Source of the DNA: Candidatus Latescibacterota bacterium
GTDB lineage: Bacteria; Latescibacterota; UBA2968
Length of the DNA: 64,000 nucleotides
Direction of reading: 5' to 3'
NCBI GenBank assembly: GCA_022823725.1
Contig: JAJEHL010000008.1
Coordinates: 41,663-105,662 of the forward strand
Part shown: in pieces, positions 18,401 to 27,164 of the stretch
How positions within the stretch are numbered: position 1 is the stretch's first letter
Layout: each line of letters opens with the position of its first letter
The notes under the pieces: model-generated
Seen by the model: the letters and a program-made list of their open reading frames with translations, nothing else
Database searches by the model: none
What the model was told of the DNA's origin: nothing
Program-made: the position numbers and the translations under genes

Positions 18401-19351
18401 GGGATCGTTTACGGGATTCCAGGAGATGACAATGCGCGCCTGTTCATCTTTTGTTGCGCGCAAGCCAGCAGGCACTGGCACGCTCGCGCCCGGTGCGCTT
18501 ATGGTCACTAAAGCAAGTGCTGGAGGCCCTATGTTGCCATCTGGATCAACAGCGATGACCACATAGACGTGAAGTACGCCAGCTTCGAGTCCATCGGTAT
18601 CGAGGAAATAAGTCTGGCCGGCTGGCACTGTCCCAAGTTCGACGAAAATATCCTTCAAATCGTCGGATATTGCTCCCAGATTATCGAGGTCAATGCCCAG
18701 TTCCGTTGCGATCTGGACCAGAGCTGCCTGCGAACCCTGTATCTGGAGTTTGCCCTGCGAGTCTTTGATCCTGAAAATTCTGTACCCGGACAAGCCGGTC
18801 AATTCCTGATTGCCCACATCCGTTTCTGGCGCTGACCAGCCCAGTGTCACCTGTTTGCCATCGGCATCGGTGATAGCGACGAGATTTGTCGGCATAGCCG
18901 GTGCGCGCGTGTCATCGAGGACTTCTGCGCTCACAAATGCAGACAATTCGCTCGCTTGTCCATCTACATCTACGCTACTGAGTTTGTAAAAGTATATTTT
19001 CGATACACTAACATCTATTGTTGAATCCACATAAGTCGTCCGTGCTGTCGTCACGTCGGGGACAGATGATTCGCCTCGCAATAGCACGTAGTCTCCCGTA
19101 GCCGATGTTGACCGCCATATACCGTATCCCGCAAGGCTGGTGCTGTTTACCGGATTCCAGTTCAAAGTGATCCGTCCAATACCGGCCTGGGCACGAATAT
19201 TGCCCGGCGAATTCAAAGCTACGCTTCCCTCACCCTCATATTGTGCGTCAATTGGATTTACGCGTTCGCGTCCGCATCCCCACATAGCAATTAAAATTAT
19301 CGCAATCCCCAAAAGGCCGACTTGTAGTCGGCGCGTCCACCAGTGATTCAT
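15470..19351 (-). CDS. Fibronectin type III repeat lipoprotein, ~1293 aa
   Basis: Twelve fibronectin III modules can be counted, each opening like APRNVRATAGxxxITLTWxANTEPEL and closing in TYVYRVRAVG. Such modules are extracellular beta-sandwich spacers or binding domains. The N-terminus is a hydrophobic segment ending in AMWGCGRE, consistent with a lipoprotein cleavage site although not a textbook lipobox. ATG 19351 is chosen because GAGGAG lies eight bases upstream; the annotated start includes that site in the coding frame. Several modules are near duplicates at DNA level (for example residues ~420-610 and ~720-900), indicating recent expansion. It is the last gene of the minus-strand run. 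No enzymatic domain is seen; a surface adhesion or scaffold role is inferred. Confidence 0.88.
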   Translation of the reverse strand: MNHWWTRRLQVGLLGIAIILIAMWGCGRERVNPIDAQYEGEGSVALNSPGNIRAQAGIGRITLNWNPVNSTSLAGYGIWRSTSATGDYVLLRGESSVPDVTTARTTYVDSTIDVSVSKIYFYKLSSVDVDGQASELSAFVSAEVLDDTRAPAMPTNLVAITDADGKQVTLGWSAPETDVGNQELTGLSGYRIFRIKDSQGKLQIQGSQAALVQIATELGIDLDNLGAISDDLKDIFVELGTVPAGQTYFLDTDGLEAGVLHVYVVIAVDPDGNIGPPALALVTISAPGASVPVPAGLRATKDEQARIVISWNPVNDPNLLGYLVSRSQSTQGPFTPVTSDTLFTTGQTTYVDSLVTTDQVYFYKVQTVVQDPNLGLLRSDTSTFIDGQALADQSAPGAPSDLIVSLDDENFQRVMLNWTAPVADRNGNELTGLASFEIYRSRGNNTSFALIATVSSDQVSFVDTSVELLTTYFYAVRAVDPDGNAGPRSQPVSVTTRGFAIPRNVRATSGVQKITLTWTANTEPELTGYEILRFTDPTHETPDKTFSSVLTTYVDTPVTADQPFVYRVRAVGTANVKSELSPPVSAQATESAPVLAAPRNVRANAGIGHITITWSANTEAELIGYRVMRYTDPAQTEAEAAFTTVQTTYVDSPLVSGQTYVYRVQALGTNNEESERSLYASATVSADQSPPGAPSDLIVSLDEANFQRVTLSWTAPTRDSNGNELTGLTSFEIYRSRENNTSFALIATVSSDQVSYEDTSVELLTRYFYAIRALDQASNAGPRSQPVSVTTKGFAIPRNLQATAGELEITLTWAANTEPELTGYEILRFIDPAQATPDRIFSSVLTTYVDTTVTADHPYVYRVRAVGPSNVKSDLSAPVFAQATAPVLVTPRNVRATGGEMKITLTWTANTEPELTGYEILRFTDPTHETPDQIFSSVLTTYVDTPVTAGRPLVYRVRAVGAANIKSELSAFVSAQATELPPVLAAPRNVRATAGIGYIAINWSANTEAELTGYRIMRYTDPAQTVAEATFATVHTTYIDSPLVADQTYVYRVQAIGVNNTKSEPSLFASATVLIDDIPPATPGNFVAGLASSGAAIELSWDAPIRDANGGDLTGLASFVIYRAPAPDSFGSSSGVLTELTTLDATHREYRDSDLLNRTTYRYQISAIDNEGNESARSPIRTATTTDIVPVPPTDLTVTYNPSVPEINLAWTPPDKYDHFIVQRAAITGAASGAAIRNLTDGDYTTLETEDPITTTSYSDRDIKSGFTYVYRVRTSLSGRISAPSESDFDFSP

Positions 19352-19381
19352 AATAATCTCCTCATGACCCATTATTGTTGA

Positions 19382-19819
19382 TTAAAATTTTTTCTTTAAC
19401 ACAATCCCAACAGACTTTTTGCGAATATCACTGTTGAGATCAATTTTGATTCGTCGATCAATTTTGGGCATTTTATCATCCACGCCGCTGTGCATGAGCA
19501 AACGCAAACCACTGATCAACAAAATTGCGGAAAATCCAATACTCATCTGGCTCTTGGTATCTCGATCACTTGTGCGGTTAAAAAGCCGTTCGGCTTCCCG
19601 TGCGTCTGTCGCCGCCTTGTAGGCTTCATAAATGTCGTTTGCATCGCGCTTATAATCAATGGCGCGCTTGGCCATAAACGCACTACCTCCGAGAAATAAG
19701 ATACCAAATGTGCGCCGTGCAGTAAAAAGGGACTGCGCTTCGGCAACAGGGGCCAAACACCCCAGAAAAAATGCGGTTGCCAGCACGACGCAACACATTT
19801 TATACATCCGCCTGTACAT
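19382..19819 (-). CDS. Small exported protein, 145 aa
   Basis: A signal peptide of about 28 residues (CVVLATAFFLGCLAPVAEA) precedes an Arg/Lys-rich mature part with one further hydrophobic stretch (IGFSAILLISGLRLL). FFLGC could also serve as a lipobox, so it may be a lipoprotein. Mature residues 30-75 look helical. It has a strong AGGAGGAG eight bases before ATG 19819 and lies 30 bases upstream of the FN3 lipoprotein start region, suggesting joint expression. I do not recognise a family. Confidence 0.7.
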   Translation of the reverse strand: MYRRMYKMCCVVLATAFFLGCLAPVAEAQSLFTARRTFGILFLGGSAFMAKRAIDYKRDANDIYEAYKAATDAREAERLFNRTSDRDTKSQMSIGFSAILLISGLRLLMHSGVDDKMPKIDRRIKIDLNSDIRKKSVGIVLKKKF

Positions 19820-19899
19820 AATGCTTACTCCTCCTCTTAAAATATTTCGAGGGTTTAGACGAGATCACATGATCAAAAGTTTCGGATAACTGACATATT

Positions 19900-20715
19900 C
19901 TATTCAAATTTTCTCTCAGTTCTGGTTTTTTCCCAGGTACGCACCACGCGAACGAGCCTCGTACCGAGAATTTTATCGTGAAGTGCCCGATTGTCGCGAT
20001 CCCATAGCATCCACAGACCACTAAGTCCCAGTGTGGCGATAAAAATTATAGGCTGTAGAACAAATCTGCCCACCGCTTGTGACCAGGTTGGAACACCGCC
20101 TCCAACGCGCTCGACCCGAATCCCCAATTCGCGCATTCCAGGGGTAAATCCAGAACGCGCCCACCCCGATAAGGTCATGAAGACCCGGAAAACGAGTAAA
20201 ATGATCAGGATGATGCCAAAATCGTTCCAGATAAGCATCGCCCTGCTCTGTGCTGCGGGGTCTCCCTCAATCAATCCAACAGCGATGTCCTTCGCACTAC
20301 CCACAAAACCCGTGATGTCTGACCAGAGATCGTCGGATTGATTGCCACCGCCGCCACCTCGCCCGCCGCGTCCACCGCGTCCGCCTCGTCCACCACCGCC
20401 GGCACTTGCGGTTGGGGCACTTGGAAAAAGAACGCTTTTGAGAAGAAAAAAAATCAAAAAGGGAACGAGCACTTGCATGGAGAAATCAATCGCGCTCGAT
20501 GCGATGCGTCTCAAAAACCCGGGTGGCTCAATTATTGTACGTATGCGTGTAGCTTTTGAATCAAAGTCCTTTAAGCGCGCTTCAATTTCGTCCCTAACTT
20601 GATCGAATCGCTCTGGAAACAGGTCTCGGTCCAGATGTGCATAAATATCTTCGAGTTCTGAAAGCGAATAGTTCTGAAGCGATTCGACAAACGCTTCATT
20701 TCGGCTCTGCTCCAT
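19900..20715 (-). CDS. RDD-family membrane protein with Gly-rich loop
   Basis: 271 residues. An N-terminal soluble helical part (1-70) is followed by the RDD-type membrane domain: RRIASSAIDF (first helix start), two or three further hydrophobic segments, and the end WDRDNRALHDKILGTRLV that is diagnostic of the family. RDD proteins are poorly characterised; some have been linked to ion transport. Between the first two helices is a low-complexity GGGGRGGRGGRGGRGGGGG loop, unusual for the family and echoed in the adaptor gene of the same operon. The start lies one base from the RND pump stop. Confidence 0.85.
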   Translation of the reverse strand: MEQSRNEAFVESLQNYSLSELEDIYAHLDRDLFPERFDQVRDEIEARLKDFDSKATRIRTIIEPPGFLRRIASSAIDFSMQVLVPFLIFFLLKSVLFPSAPTASAGGGGRGGRGGRGGRGGGGGNQSDDLWSDITGFVGSAKDIAVGLIEGDPAAQSRAMLIWNDFGIILIILLVFRVFMTLSGWARSGFTPGMRELGIRVERVGGGVPTWSQAVGRFVLQPIIFIATLGLSGLWMLWDRDNRALHDKILGTRLVRVVRTWEKTRTERKFE

Positions 20716-20716
20716 G

Positions 20717-23700
20717 CTATTCCTTGCGGTCGGTTAGCGAATACAGCGTTGGGATCAGTACCAGGGTTACCAGTGTTGATACGACCAGGCCGCCGATAAC
20801 GGTAATGGCCATAGGCGCGCGTATCTCTGCGCCCTGTCCCACAGGGAATATCATACCCACTACAGCCATGACCACGACGAATACCTGTCCGGACAATATG
20901 CCATCCAGCGCGCCTTCGATGCTTTTGACAAGGGGCTGAAAATTGAAAACGCCCAGTGCCATAGGCAACAAACCGAGCACGGTTGTCGAGGTGGTCATTA
21001 AAATGGGACGCAGGCGTACTTTGCCCCCTTCTGCTATGGCCTCCATTTTGGGCATGCCTTGATCTCTTCGAAGGGTGTTGATATAATCGATGAGCACGAT
21101 GGCATTGTTGACGACAATGCCGGCGAGCATAATCAAACCGATGAGCACGACCACACTGATGGTTTGTCCGGTCAGGAGGAGCAAGGCAAAAACACCTACC
21201 AGCGCAAAAGGGATGGCAAACATGATCACGAAGGGGTGAACGAGCGATTCAAACTGCGATGCCATTACCAGATAAACGAGAAAGATCGCCAGTCCAATCG
21301 CCAATTGCATACTTTCAAACGACCGCTGTTGCTCTTCGTTTTGTCCACCCACTTTAATGGCAAAATCGGCGGGCAACTCCATCCGATCGATTTCGCGTTC
21401 GAGGTCTGCGACGACAGCACTCAGACTTCGCCCTACCAGGTTGGCTGAAATCAATGCCACGCGCTCCTGATCAATTCTGCGAATTTCAGCAGGTCCCATT
21501 TCCACCTGTAAATCGGCGACAACACTCAGAGGAACTGGCGATGGGGCATTGTTGGGGCTGATGATCAATCGTCTCAGATCATCTACTGTGCTTCGATGTT
21601 CCTCCTCGGCTCGGACGCGAATATCGACTCGCCGATCTCCTCGAGTAAATTGTGTGGCAACCTCTCCTTGAACCTGATTGCGGATAATCTCGCCAATGGC
21701 ATTAATCGTCGTACCCATTTGCGCCACACGCTTGCGGTCAAACCGAATTTGCACTTCAGGTGTACCGCCCTCGCTCGTGGTTTTAATATCTGTCAGTCCC
21801 GGGATGGTTTGCATGCGCGCCATCATTTCCCCGGCGATCATCTGTAGCGACTGCAAATTATAACCGGCGACTTCCACTTCGACGGGTGTGCGGGACGAGA
21901 ATAGCGATGGGCGAGTAAATTTTGTATCCACGGCGGGAATTTCCAGGATCATCTGGCGCAAGCGATCCATCACGGCAATTTCGCGATCTCGAATAATACC
22001 CTCGTGGAGTACGACATTGACTTCGCCTACATTTTCCCTTTCTTCTCCGCCTCCTCCGCCAGATGCCGATTGCGTGCCGACAATGCTGTACACCAGACGC
22101 ACTTCGGGTTGGCTGCGCACAATTCTCTCAATGGCTTGAATGGATTGCGTGGTCGCGACAAGGGGCGTACCCAGTGGCATTTCGACTGAAATTGAGAACT
22201 CTCCCTGGCTCATTTCGGGGATCAGTTCACTGCCCAGTCTATTGCCAAGTGTCGCAGTGCCGCCCAGGAGGGCTATTGCCAACCCAATTACATACAGGCG
22301 ATGCCTGAGTGCCCACCTGATAATGTGCGGATAGATGAGATAAGCGCGCCCAATCACTCTGTCGAAAAGCCAGAATAAGGGTGCCAGACAGGCCAGAATA
22401 CCGCGTCCGATCCATCCCGCAACCTTCCCGATCCATCCCATTATGTGGGCGGGGCCTTCTACGCCACCCCTGTGTCCACTTTCCTTTTTCCGTTGCTCTA
22501 CAGCGGCAAATTCGCCGATCCATGAAAACTCCAACGAAGCCAGCATAGGTATGACTGTGAGTGCGACGAGGAGGGAAGCGACAAGCGAATAGGTCACGGT
22601 GAGTGCCTGATCTCGGAAGAGTTGCCCAGCAATGCCTTCTACAAAGACAATGGGGACAAATACGCATATTGTCGTCATTGTAGAAGCCACCACAGCCTGC
22701 CCTACTTCAGACCCCCCTTTATTGGTGGCTTCACGCGGACCCATGCCGCTATCCTGATAACGCTGTACGCTTTCGAGTACGACGATTGAGTTGTCAACCA
22801 ACATGCCTATTCCCAGGGCGAGTCCACCCAATGACATGATGTTGAGACTCACATCCGATGCGTACATGAGGAAAAATGTGGCAACAACTGAAATGGGAAT
22901 GGATACGCTGATGATGCCCGTGCTTTTGGGGCTTTGCAAAAATAGATAGAGAACGATGATGGCCAAAAAACCGCCCAAAATAGCGGTGTTGAGGACCTCG
23001 GAGACCGAGTCTCTAATGAATGTCGATTGATCGGAGACGACCTCCATACGCGAATTACCGAGCAAATCGCCGGATGTGCGGCGGAATTGCTCGATGGCTT
23101 CTTTAACGGCTTGTGCAACTGTTACAGTGTTGGCATCGCCCTCTTTGTATATGGCCAGTTCGACGCTTTCTTGCCCGTCAATACGCGTGATTACCGTGCG
23201 TTCGCGATGTCCTCGGGTCACCAGTCCTACATCGGCCAATGTGATAACTGTGCCCTGTCGCTGGCCTACCACGATATCCTGAATTTCTTCTATTGTTTTA
23301 AATTCGTTGAATGTGCGAACCAGGTATTCCGCTTCGCCGTCTTTGAGTTCTCCGCCCGTTAAGTTCACATTTTCCTGAGCTAAGCGATTGACAACCTGAG
23401 CGAGTGGAATGCGCAATGCAGCCAGTTTGGGTTGGTCGATCTCAACTTGTATTTCTTCTTCCAGCCCGCCATTGACGCGCACAGAGGCGACTCCTTCAAG
23501 GCTTTCCAGTTCGGGCTTAATTTCTTCTTCGGCCAGGAGGCGCAGCGAAATCAAACTTTCTTCGCCGTAGAGGCCGATACGCATGATGGGGTCGAGCGAA
23601 GGGTCAAATCTCAACAGTACGGGTTTTCTCACGTCCTGTGGCAGGCGCACTTGATCGAGCTTCTCTCGTATATCGAGTGAAGCAAAATCCATGTCCGTGC

Positions 23701-23992
23701 CCCAGGCGAATTCCACGACCACATCCGATATGCCAGGGCGCGAGGCTGAGGTTACCCGGATAACGCCGTTTACCACACCCACAGACCCCTCAATTGGTTC
23801 GGTGATTAAGCGTTCCATCTCCGAGGGTGCTGTACCTTCGTATTCTGTGCGTACCGTCAGGGTGGGATAGGTGATGTCGGGGAGCAGGTTAATCGATAGG
23901 CGCTGAAAAGCCACCAGGCCGAATAGCACTGCCGCAGCTACAAACATAGTTACTGTTACCCGTCGCCGGGTCGAAAATTCAATGAGTTTCAT
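20717..23992 (-). CDS. RND efflux pump, inner membrane subunit (AcrB-like)
   Basis: 1091 residues with the standard RND layout: helix 1 (FSTRRRVTVTMFVAAAVLFG), a large periplasmic loop, helices 2-6, a second loop and helices 7-12. The helix 4 signature GIGMLVDNSIVVLESV carries one of the proton-relay acids (D then N). The second half has the matching VNNAIVLIDYI. It is a proton-driven exporter of drugs, lipids or other amphiphiles. It has an inserted cytoplasmic/amphipathic stretch around residues 500-550 and a GGGG loop near residue 650. The adaptor gene lies four bases upstream. No TolC-type outer-membrane channel gene is present nearby. Confidence 0.93.
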   Translation of the reverse strand: MKLIEFSTRRRVTVTMFVAAAVLFGLVAFQRLSINLLPDITYPTLTVRTEYEGTAPSEMERLITEPIEGSVGVVNGVIRVTSASRPGISDVVVEFAWGTDMDFASLDIREKLDQVRLPQDVRKPVLLRFDPSLDPIMRIGLYGEESLISLRLLAEEEIKPELESLEGVASVRVNGGLEEEIQVEIDQPKLAALRIPLAQVVNRLAQENVNLTGGELKDGEAEYLVRTFNEFKTIEEIQDIVVGQRQGTVITLADVGLVTRGHRERTVITRIDGQESVELAIYKEGDANTVTVAQAVKEAIEQFRRTSGDLLGNSRMEVVSDQSTFIRDSVSEVLNTAILGGFLAIIVLYLFLQSPKSTGIISVSIPISVVATFFLMYASDVSLNIMSLGGLALGIGMLVDNSIVVLESVQRYQDSGMGPREATNKGGSEVGQAVVASTMTTICVFVPIVFVEGIAGQLFRDQALTVTYSLVASLLVALTVIPMLASLEFSWIGEFAAVEQRKKESGHRGGVEGPAHIMGWIGKVAGWIGRGILACLAPLFWLFDRVIGRAYLIYPHIIRWALRHRLYVIGLAIALLGGTATLGNRLGSELIPEMSQGEFSISVEMPLGTPLVATTQSIQAIERIVRSQPEVRLVYSIVGTQSASGGGGGEERENVGEVNVVLHEGIIRDREIAVMDRLRQMILEIPAVDTKFTRPSLFSSRTPVEVEVAGYNLQSLQMIAGEMMARMQTIPGLTDIKTTSEGGTPEVQIRFDRKRVAQMGTTINAIGEIIRNQVQGEVATQFTRGDRRVDIRVRAEEEHRSTVDDLRRLIISPNNAPSPVPLSVVADLQVEMGPAEIRRIDQERVALISANLVGRSLSAVVADLEREIDRMELPADFAIKVGGQNEEQQRSFESMQLAIGLAIFLVYLVMASQFESLVHPFVIMFAIPFALVGVFALLLLTGQTISVVVLIGLIMLAGIVVNNAIVLIDYINTLRRDQGMPKMEAIAEGGKVRLRPILMTTSTTVLGLLPMALGVFNFQPLVKSIEGALDGILSGQVFVVVMAVVGMIFPVGQGAEIRAPMAITVIGGLVVSTLVTLVLIPTLYSLTDRKE

Positions 23993-23996
23993 AGGT

Positions 23997-25583
23997 TTAA
24001 TTACCTCGTCCGCCTCGTGCTGGTATTAATCCTTTTTCTCGCATCTCAGCCACAAAAGCGCGGAGTTTGTCCATATTTGTTGCGAGTTCGGGGTCGTCTT
24101 TCACGCGCTTTTCGTATTCGGCTTTGACTTCGGGAAAGCGCTCAATCATGCGTTTCATGCGGTCTGTGAGATCACCGCCGCCTCGTCCACCACCTTGTCC
24201 CATTTGTCCGCGTCCCTGCCTGCCCTGCCCATCACCACCTTGCCCCATCTGACCGCGTCCACGTCCTTGTCCATCACCACCTGCAAATCCTCTGCCTTGT
24301 CCACCCTGTCCCATCTGTCCACGCCCCTGCCTACCCTGTCCGCCTTCAGCCATTTGTCCGCGTCCAGCGCGTCCTTCGCCTTGTCCCATCTGTCCGCGTC
24401 CCTGCCTACCCTGTCCACCCTGTCCCATCTGTCCACGTCCACCAGCGCGACCCTGTCCACCGCGTCCGGCAAATGCGGGAGGTGCTGCCTCGCCTACGAG
24501 GCGTACGGAAGAACCGGGCCGCAATCCTTCCTGCCCTACGGTAATGACTTGCTCTCCCTGGGAAAGACCCGAGAGAATTTCTAAACGGTCACTGTCTGTA
24601 AAGCCGATTTCAATGCGCCTGCGTTGTGCCTGACCACGCCCGCTTTCGGGATCGGTTTCAAAGGTGAATACCTGGTTGCCTTCTCCTTCGAGTACGAGGG
24701 CTTTTTTGGGAATAACCAGGGTGTTTCTTCGCGTTTCCGTGATAATATAAACCGAGGCAAACATTCCCGGGCGCAGCAGACTTGCATCGGTTCGAGGTAT
24801 CTCAACGGTTACTTTAACCGTGCCGCTTTCGGGATCTACCACCGGGCTGATCATTTTGACTGTGCCCGTAAATTCTCTTTCAGGTGCGGCTTCAACAGTA
24901 ATGCGCGCGGTCTGCCCTACGGTGATTTTGCCAAAGTCCTTTTCGGTTACCTGGATGCGTGCAAGCAGGGGGTCGAATTTAGCTACGGAGGCGACCACCT
25001 GATTGTTGGTGACCATGTTGCCGACTTCAATATTTCTCAGCGTCATAATACCTTCAATGGGTGATCTAATCGCCGTATAACTCAAATCGAGTTTGGCCTG
25101 TTCGAGTTGTGCTTTGGACGATTCGAATTGGGTCTTGGCATTTTCATAAGACTGTTTGCTGCCCAGGTTGCGCTCAAATAAGGCATCTTCGCGTTCATAC
25201 CGCTGTTTGGCCTCTTGATGGGCAACTTCTCGCTGTGCGACGCTGATTTGGGCAGCGTCGGCATCGAGCCGCGCCATGATGGTACCCACGCGTACGGGGT
25301 CGCCTTCTTCTTTTAGTAATGCGATGACCTGCCCGGCTCTGCGCGCTCGAACGTCAACCCATCTTTCGGCTTCGAGTGTCGTGTTTTTGAGAATATATGC
25401 AGAAATGTCCCCTCGTTGTACAGCCTCGACCTTGACGGGCGCAGCAGCGCCACCGCCGCGTCCAGCACGTCCACCGCGTCCAGCACGTCCGCCTTGTGCC
25501 TGTTGTGCTTCTTCTTCACCACAGGCAAAGAGCGCGAGAAAAAGCAGCATGAACCATCGGCAATTAGCTATTTTTTTTATCAT
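23997..25583 (-). CDS. RND periplasmic adaptor lipoprotein with RGG-like tail
   Basis: 528 residues. Lipoprotein signal (LFLALFACGEEE), a Gly/Arg/Ala-rich linker, then a normal HlyD/AcrA adaptor (biotinyl-lipoyl half, coiled coil ~110-165, beta barrel, membrane-proximal domain) to about residue 365. The last ~160 residues are unusual: about 100 residues of GQGRGQMGQGG-type low complexity, then a charged helical end (MIERFPEVKAEYEKRV). The adaptor bridges the pump and an outer-membrane channel. The tail is not part of the family and may arise from repeat expansion. Confidence 0.9.
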   Translation of the reverse strand: MIKKIANCRWFMLLFLALFACGEEEAQQAQGGRAGRGGRAGRGGGAAAPVKVEAVQRGDISAYILKNTTLEAERWVDVRARRAGQVIALLKEEGDPVRVGTIMARLDADAAQISVAQREVAHQEAKQRYEREDALFERNLGSKQSYENAKTQFESSKAQLEQAKLDLSYTAIRSPIEGIMTLRNIEVGNMVTNNQVVASVAKFDPLLARIQVTEKDFGKITVGQTARITVEAAPEREFTGTVKMISPVVDPESGTVKVTVEIPRTDASLLRPGMFASVYIITETRRNTLVIPKKALVLEGEGNQVFTFETDPESGRGQAQRRRIEIGFTDSDRLEILSGLSQGEQVITVGQEGLRPGSSVRLVGEAAPPAFAGRGGQGRAGGRGQMGQGGQGRQGRGQMGQGEGRAGRGQMAEGGQGRQGRGQMGQGGQGRGFAGGDGQGRGRGQMGQGGDGQGRQGRGQMGQGGGRGGGDLTDRMKRMIERFPEVKAEYEKRVKDDPELATNMDKLRAFVAEMREKGLIPARGGRGN

Positions 25584-25654
25584 TCTTCCATCCTCTCAAA
25601 TCTTTGAAGAAAGTAAATAATTACTCACTTATTTTTTTTATAAAATTCTTTTTG

Positions 25655-26041
25655 TCACTCGGCCTGATTGCCGGGAGACCTGTTTTTGCGCTGACGATGC
25701 CGCAGAGCCTCTTGTTCGGCCATCATATCATCAAATTCTTTGCGCTGATCGGGCGTCAAGATTTCCCGAATTTGAGCGCGGGTTGTGTTTCTCACTTTTC
25801 CAAATTCTGAGCGATAGGCCGTGTTGATATCGACCATGCATTTGCGCCCTTGTTCGAGGATTGTGTCCAACTGCGCTTTCTGACCCTCTGACAGGTCGAG
25901 CTTTGCCACCATTTCAGACAGGCGCACTCGCCTCTTTCCAGAATCACCAGACGCGAGACTTTCGTAAACAGTCCCTATTACCGCGCCGAGTAAGAGACAC
26001 AAAACGATCAGGCATATAAAGCGGAAACGCGAAATAAACAT
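25655..26041 (-). CDS. Spy/CpxP-like periplasmic protein
   Basis: 128 residues: an N-terminal membrane/signal segment (FICLIVLCLLLGAVIG), then a helical domain with paired LxxxQ elements (LDLSEGQKAQLDTIL and REILTPDQRKEFDDMM), the hallmark of the Spy/CpxP/CnrX-like group. These are periplasmic chaperones or stress and metal sensors. The position between an anti-sigma factor and an RND adaptor fits an envelope-stress sensing role. It may stay membrane-anchored because no clear SPase site follows the segment. Confidence 0.75.
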   Translation of the reverse strand: MFISRFRFICLIVLCLLLGAVIGTVYESLASGDSGKRRVRLSEMVAKLDLSEGQKAQLDTILEQGRKCMVDINTAYRSEFGKVRNTTRAQIREILTPDQRKEFDDMMAEQEALRHRQRKNRSPGNQAE

Positions 26042-26053
26042 AATAAGAACCTT

Positions 26054-26527
26054 CTAACGCGTGTTGTCTGATAAGACGAGGTCGAGCACGCGGTCTTTGG
26101 AAAAATCATCTTCGGTCAAACTCACAACTTCTCGAACCTCTCGGTCGAGCGAACTTTGCAAAAAAGCATCCAGCGTGACGGGTTCAACAGTTCTGTCCAG
26201 GCGTTGGGTTAAAAATGCCAGAGAGCCAATAGAAATCAGCAATATTGCGGCAGTGGCGAATTTTTGAAACCCCCATCTGTTCTTCATTCGCGCCATTTCT
26301 TCCCGGACTTTTATATCTACACGCCGTACAAAAAATTGATCGGGTGCAGGTGGGGACCAGGCCGCAAAAAGTTGTCGCACCCGCACCATCTCGGCCAGTT
26401 CACGCCTGAGACTATCGGACACGCGCAATAGCTTCTCAACTCTGGTCCGTTCTGCTTCTGTAAGCGCATCGTCGAGATAAGCCGACAACAGTTCGCAGTT
26501 GATGTCAACGGTGTTATCTGCGTCCAT
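26054..26527 (-). CDS. Anti-sigma factor, single TM
   Basis: 157 residues. The N-terminal helical domain (CELLSAYLDDALTEAERTRVE) resembles the anti-sigma domain that clamps ECF sigma factors. A membrane span lies at ~95-113 (FATAAILLISIGSLAFL) and a periplasmic tail follows. The HxxxCxxC zinc ligands of ZAS-type anti-sigma factors are missing; only one Cys is present. It lies two bases after the sigma gene, so it very probably binds that sigma factor and releases it on an envelope signal. Confidence 0.8.
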   Translation of the reverse strand: MDADNTVDINCELLSAYLDDALTEAERTRVEKLLRVSDSLRRELAEMVRVRQLFAAWSPPAPDQFFVRRVDIKVREEMARMKNRWGFQKFATAAILLISIGSLAFLTQRLDRTVEPVTLDAFLQSSLDREVREVVSLTEDDFSKDRVLDLVLSDNTR

Positions 26528-26529
26528 AT

Positions 26530-27138
26530 TTACGCCTCAATCCAGTTGTCGTATTGTACTTGCAAAATTTCGCGGAGTTTTGTCCGTCCGCGAAACAGGC
26601 GAGATTTCACGGTTCCTATCGAGCATTTGAGCAATTCGGCAATTTCTTCGTAGGCCAGGCCTTCAATTTCTCTCAATACAAAGGTCACGCGATATTCTTC
26701 CGATAGATCATTCAGGGCGCGTTCGAGAATTTCTTGAAGCTCCCGCCGTTCAACGCGCACATCTGCATTTGGGGGCTGGCCCACCCAGATGCGCGGTGCG
26801 TCCCAATTTTCTCGATGTTCATCCAGAGAAACAAAGCTGCGCCGATGTCTGGATTTGAGATGGTCTAAGCAGCAATTTACAGCGATGCGGTGTACCCATG
26901 TTGAAAATTGCGATTGTCCTCGAAATCGTTTCAGGGCGCGAAATGCTTTTAGAAATGCTTCTTGCGCCAAATCGTCGGCTTCGTCGAGATCGCCAATGAA
27001 GCTGTAAACTGTATTGTACACGCGTTCATGGTGTCGCTGTACCAGCACAGAAAAAGCCTCTGTGTTGCCTTCTAAGACCCGGGCAACGATTTGGATATCT
27101 TCAACATGTGAAAAATTGGACGATTTGAAATCGCGCAT
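26530..27138 (-). CDS. ECF sigma factor (RpoE-like)
   Basis: 202 residues with region 2 (YNTVYSFIGDLDEADDLAQEAFLKAF...FSTWVHRIAVNCCLD) binding the -10 element and region 4 (LSEEYRVTFVLREIEGLAYEEIAELL...GTVKSRLFRGR) binding the -35 element. It directs RNA polymerase to a small regulon. The anti-sigma gene overlaps it functionally (2-base gap), with a Spy-like protein and an RND pump downstream, so the regulon probably includes this operon. An internal linker of about 25 residues sits between regions 2 and 4. Confidence 0.92.
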   Translation of the reverse strand: MRDFKSSNFSHVEDIQIVARVLEGNTEAFSVLVQRHHERVYNTVYSFIGDLDEADDLAQEAFLKAFRALKRFRGQSQFSTWVHRIAVNCCLDHLKSRHRRSFVSLDEHRENWDAPRIWVGQPPNADVRVERRELQEILERALNDLSEEYRVTFVLREIEGLAYEEIAELLKCSIGTVKSRLFRGRTKLREILQVQYDNWIEA

Positions 27139-27164
27139 TGTTCCTACCTCTGAGACAGAAACCG

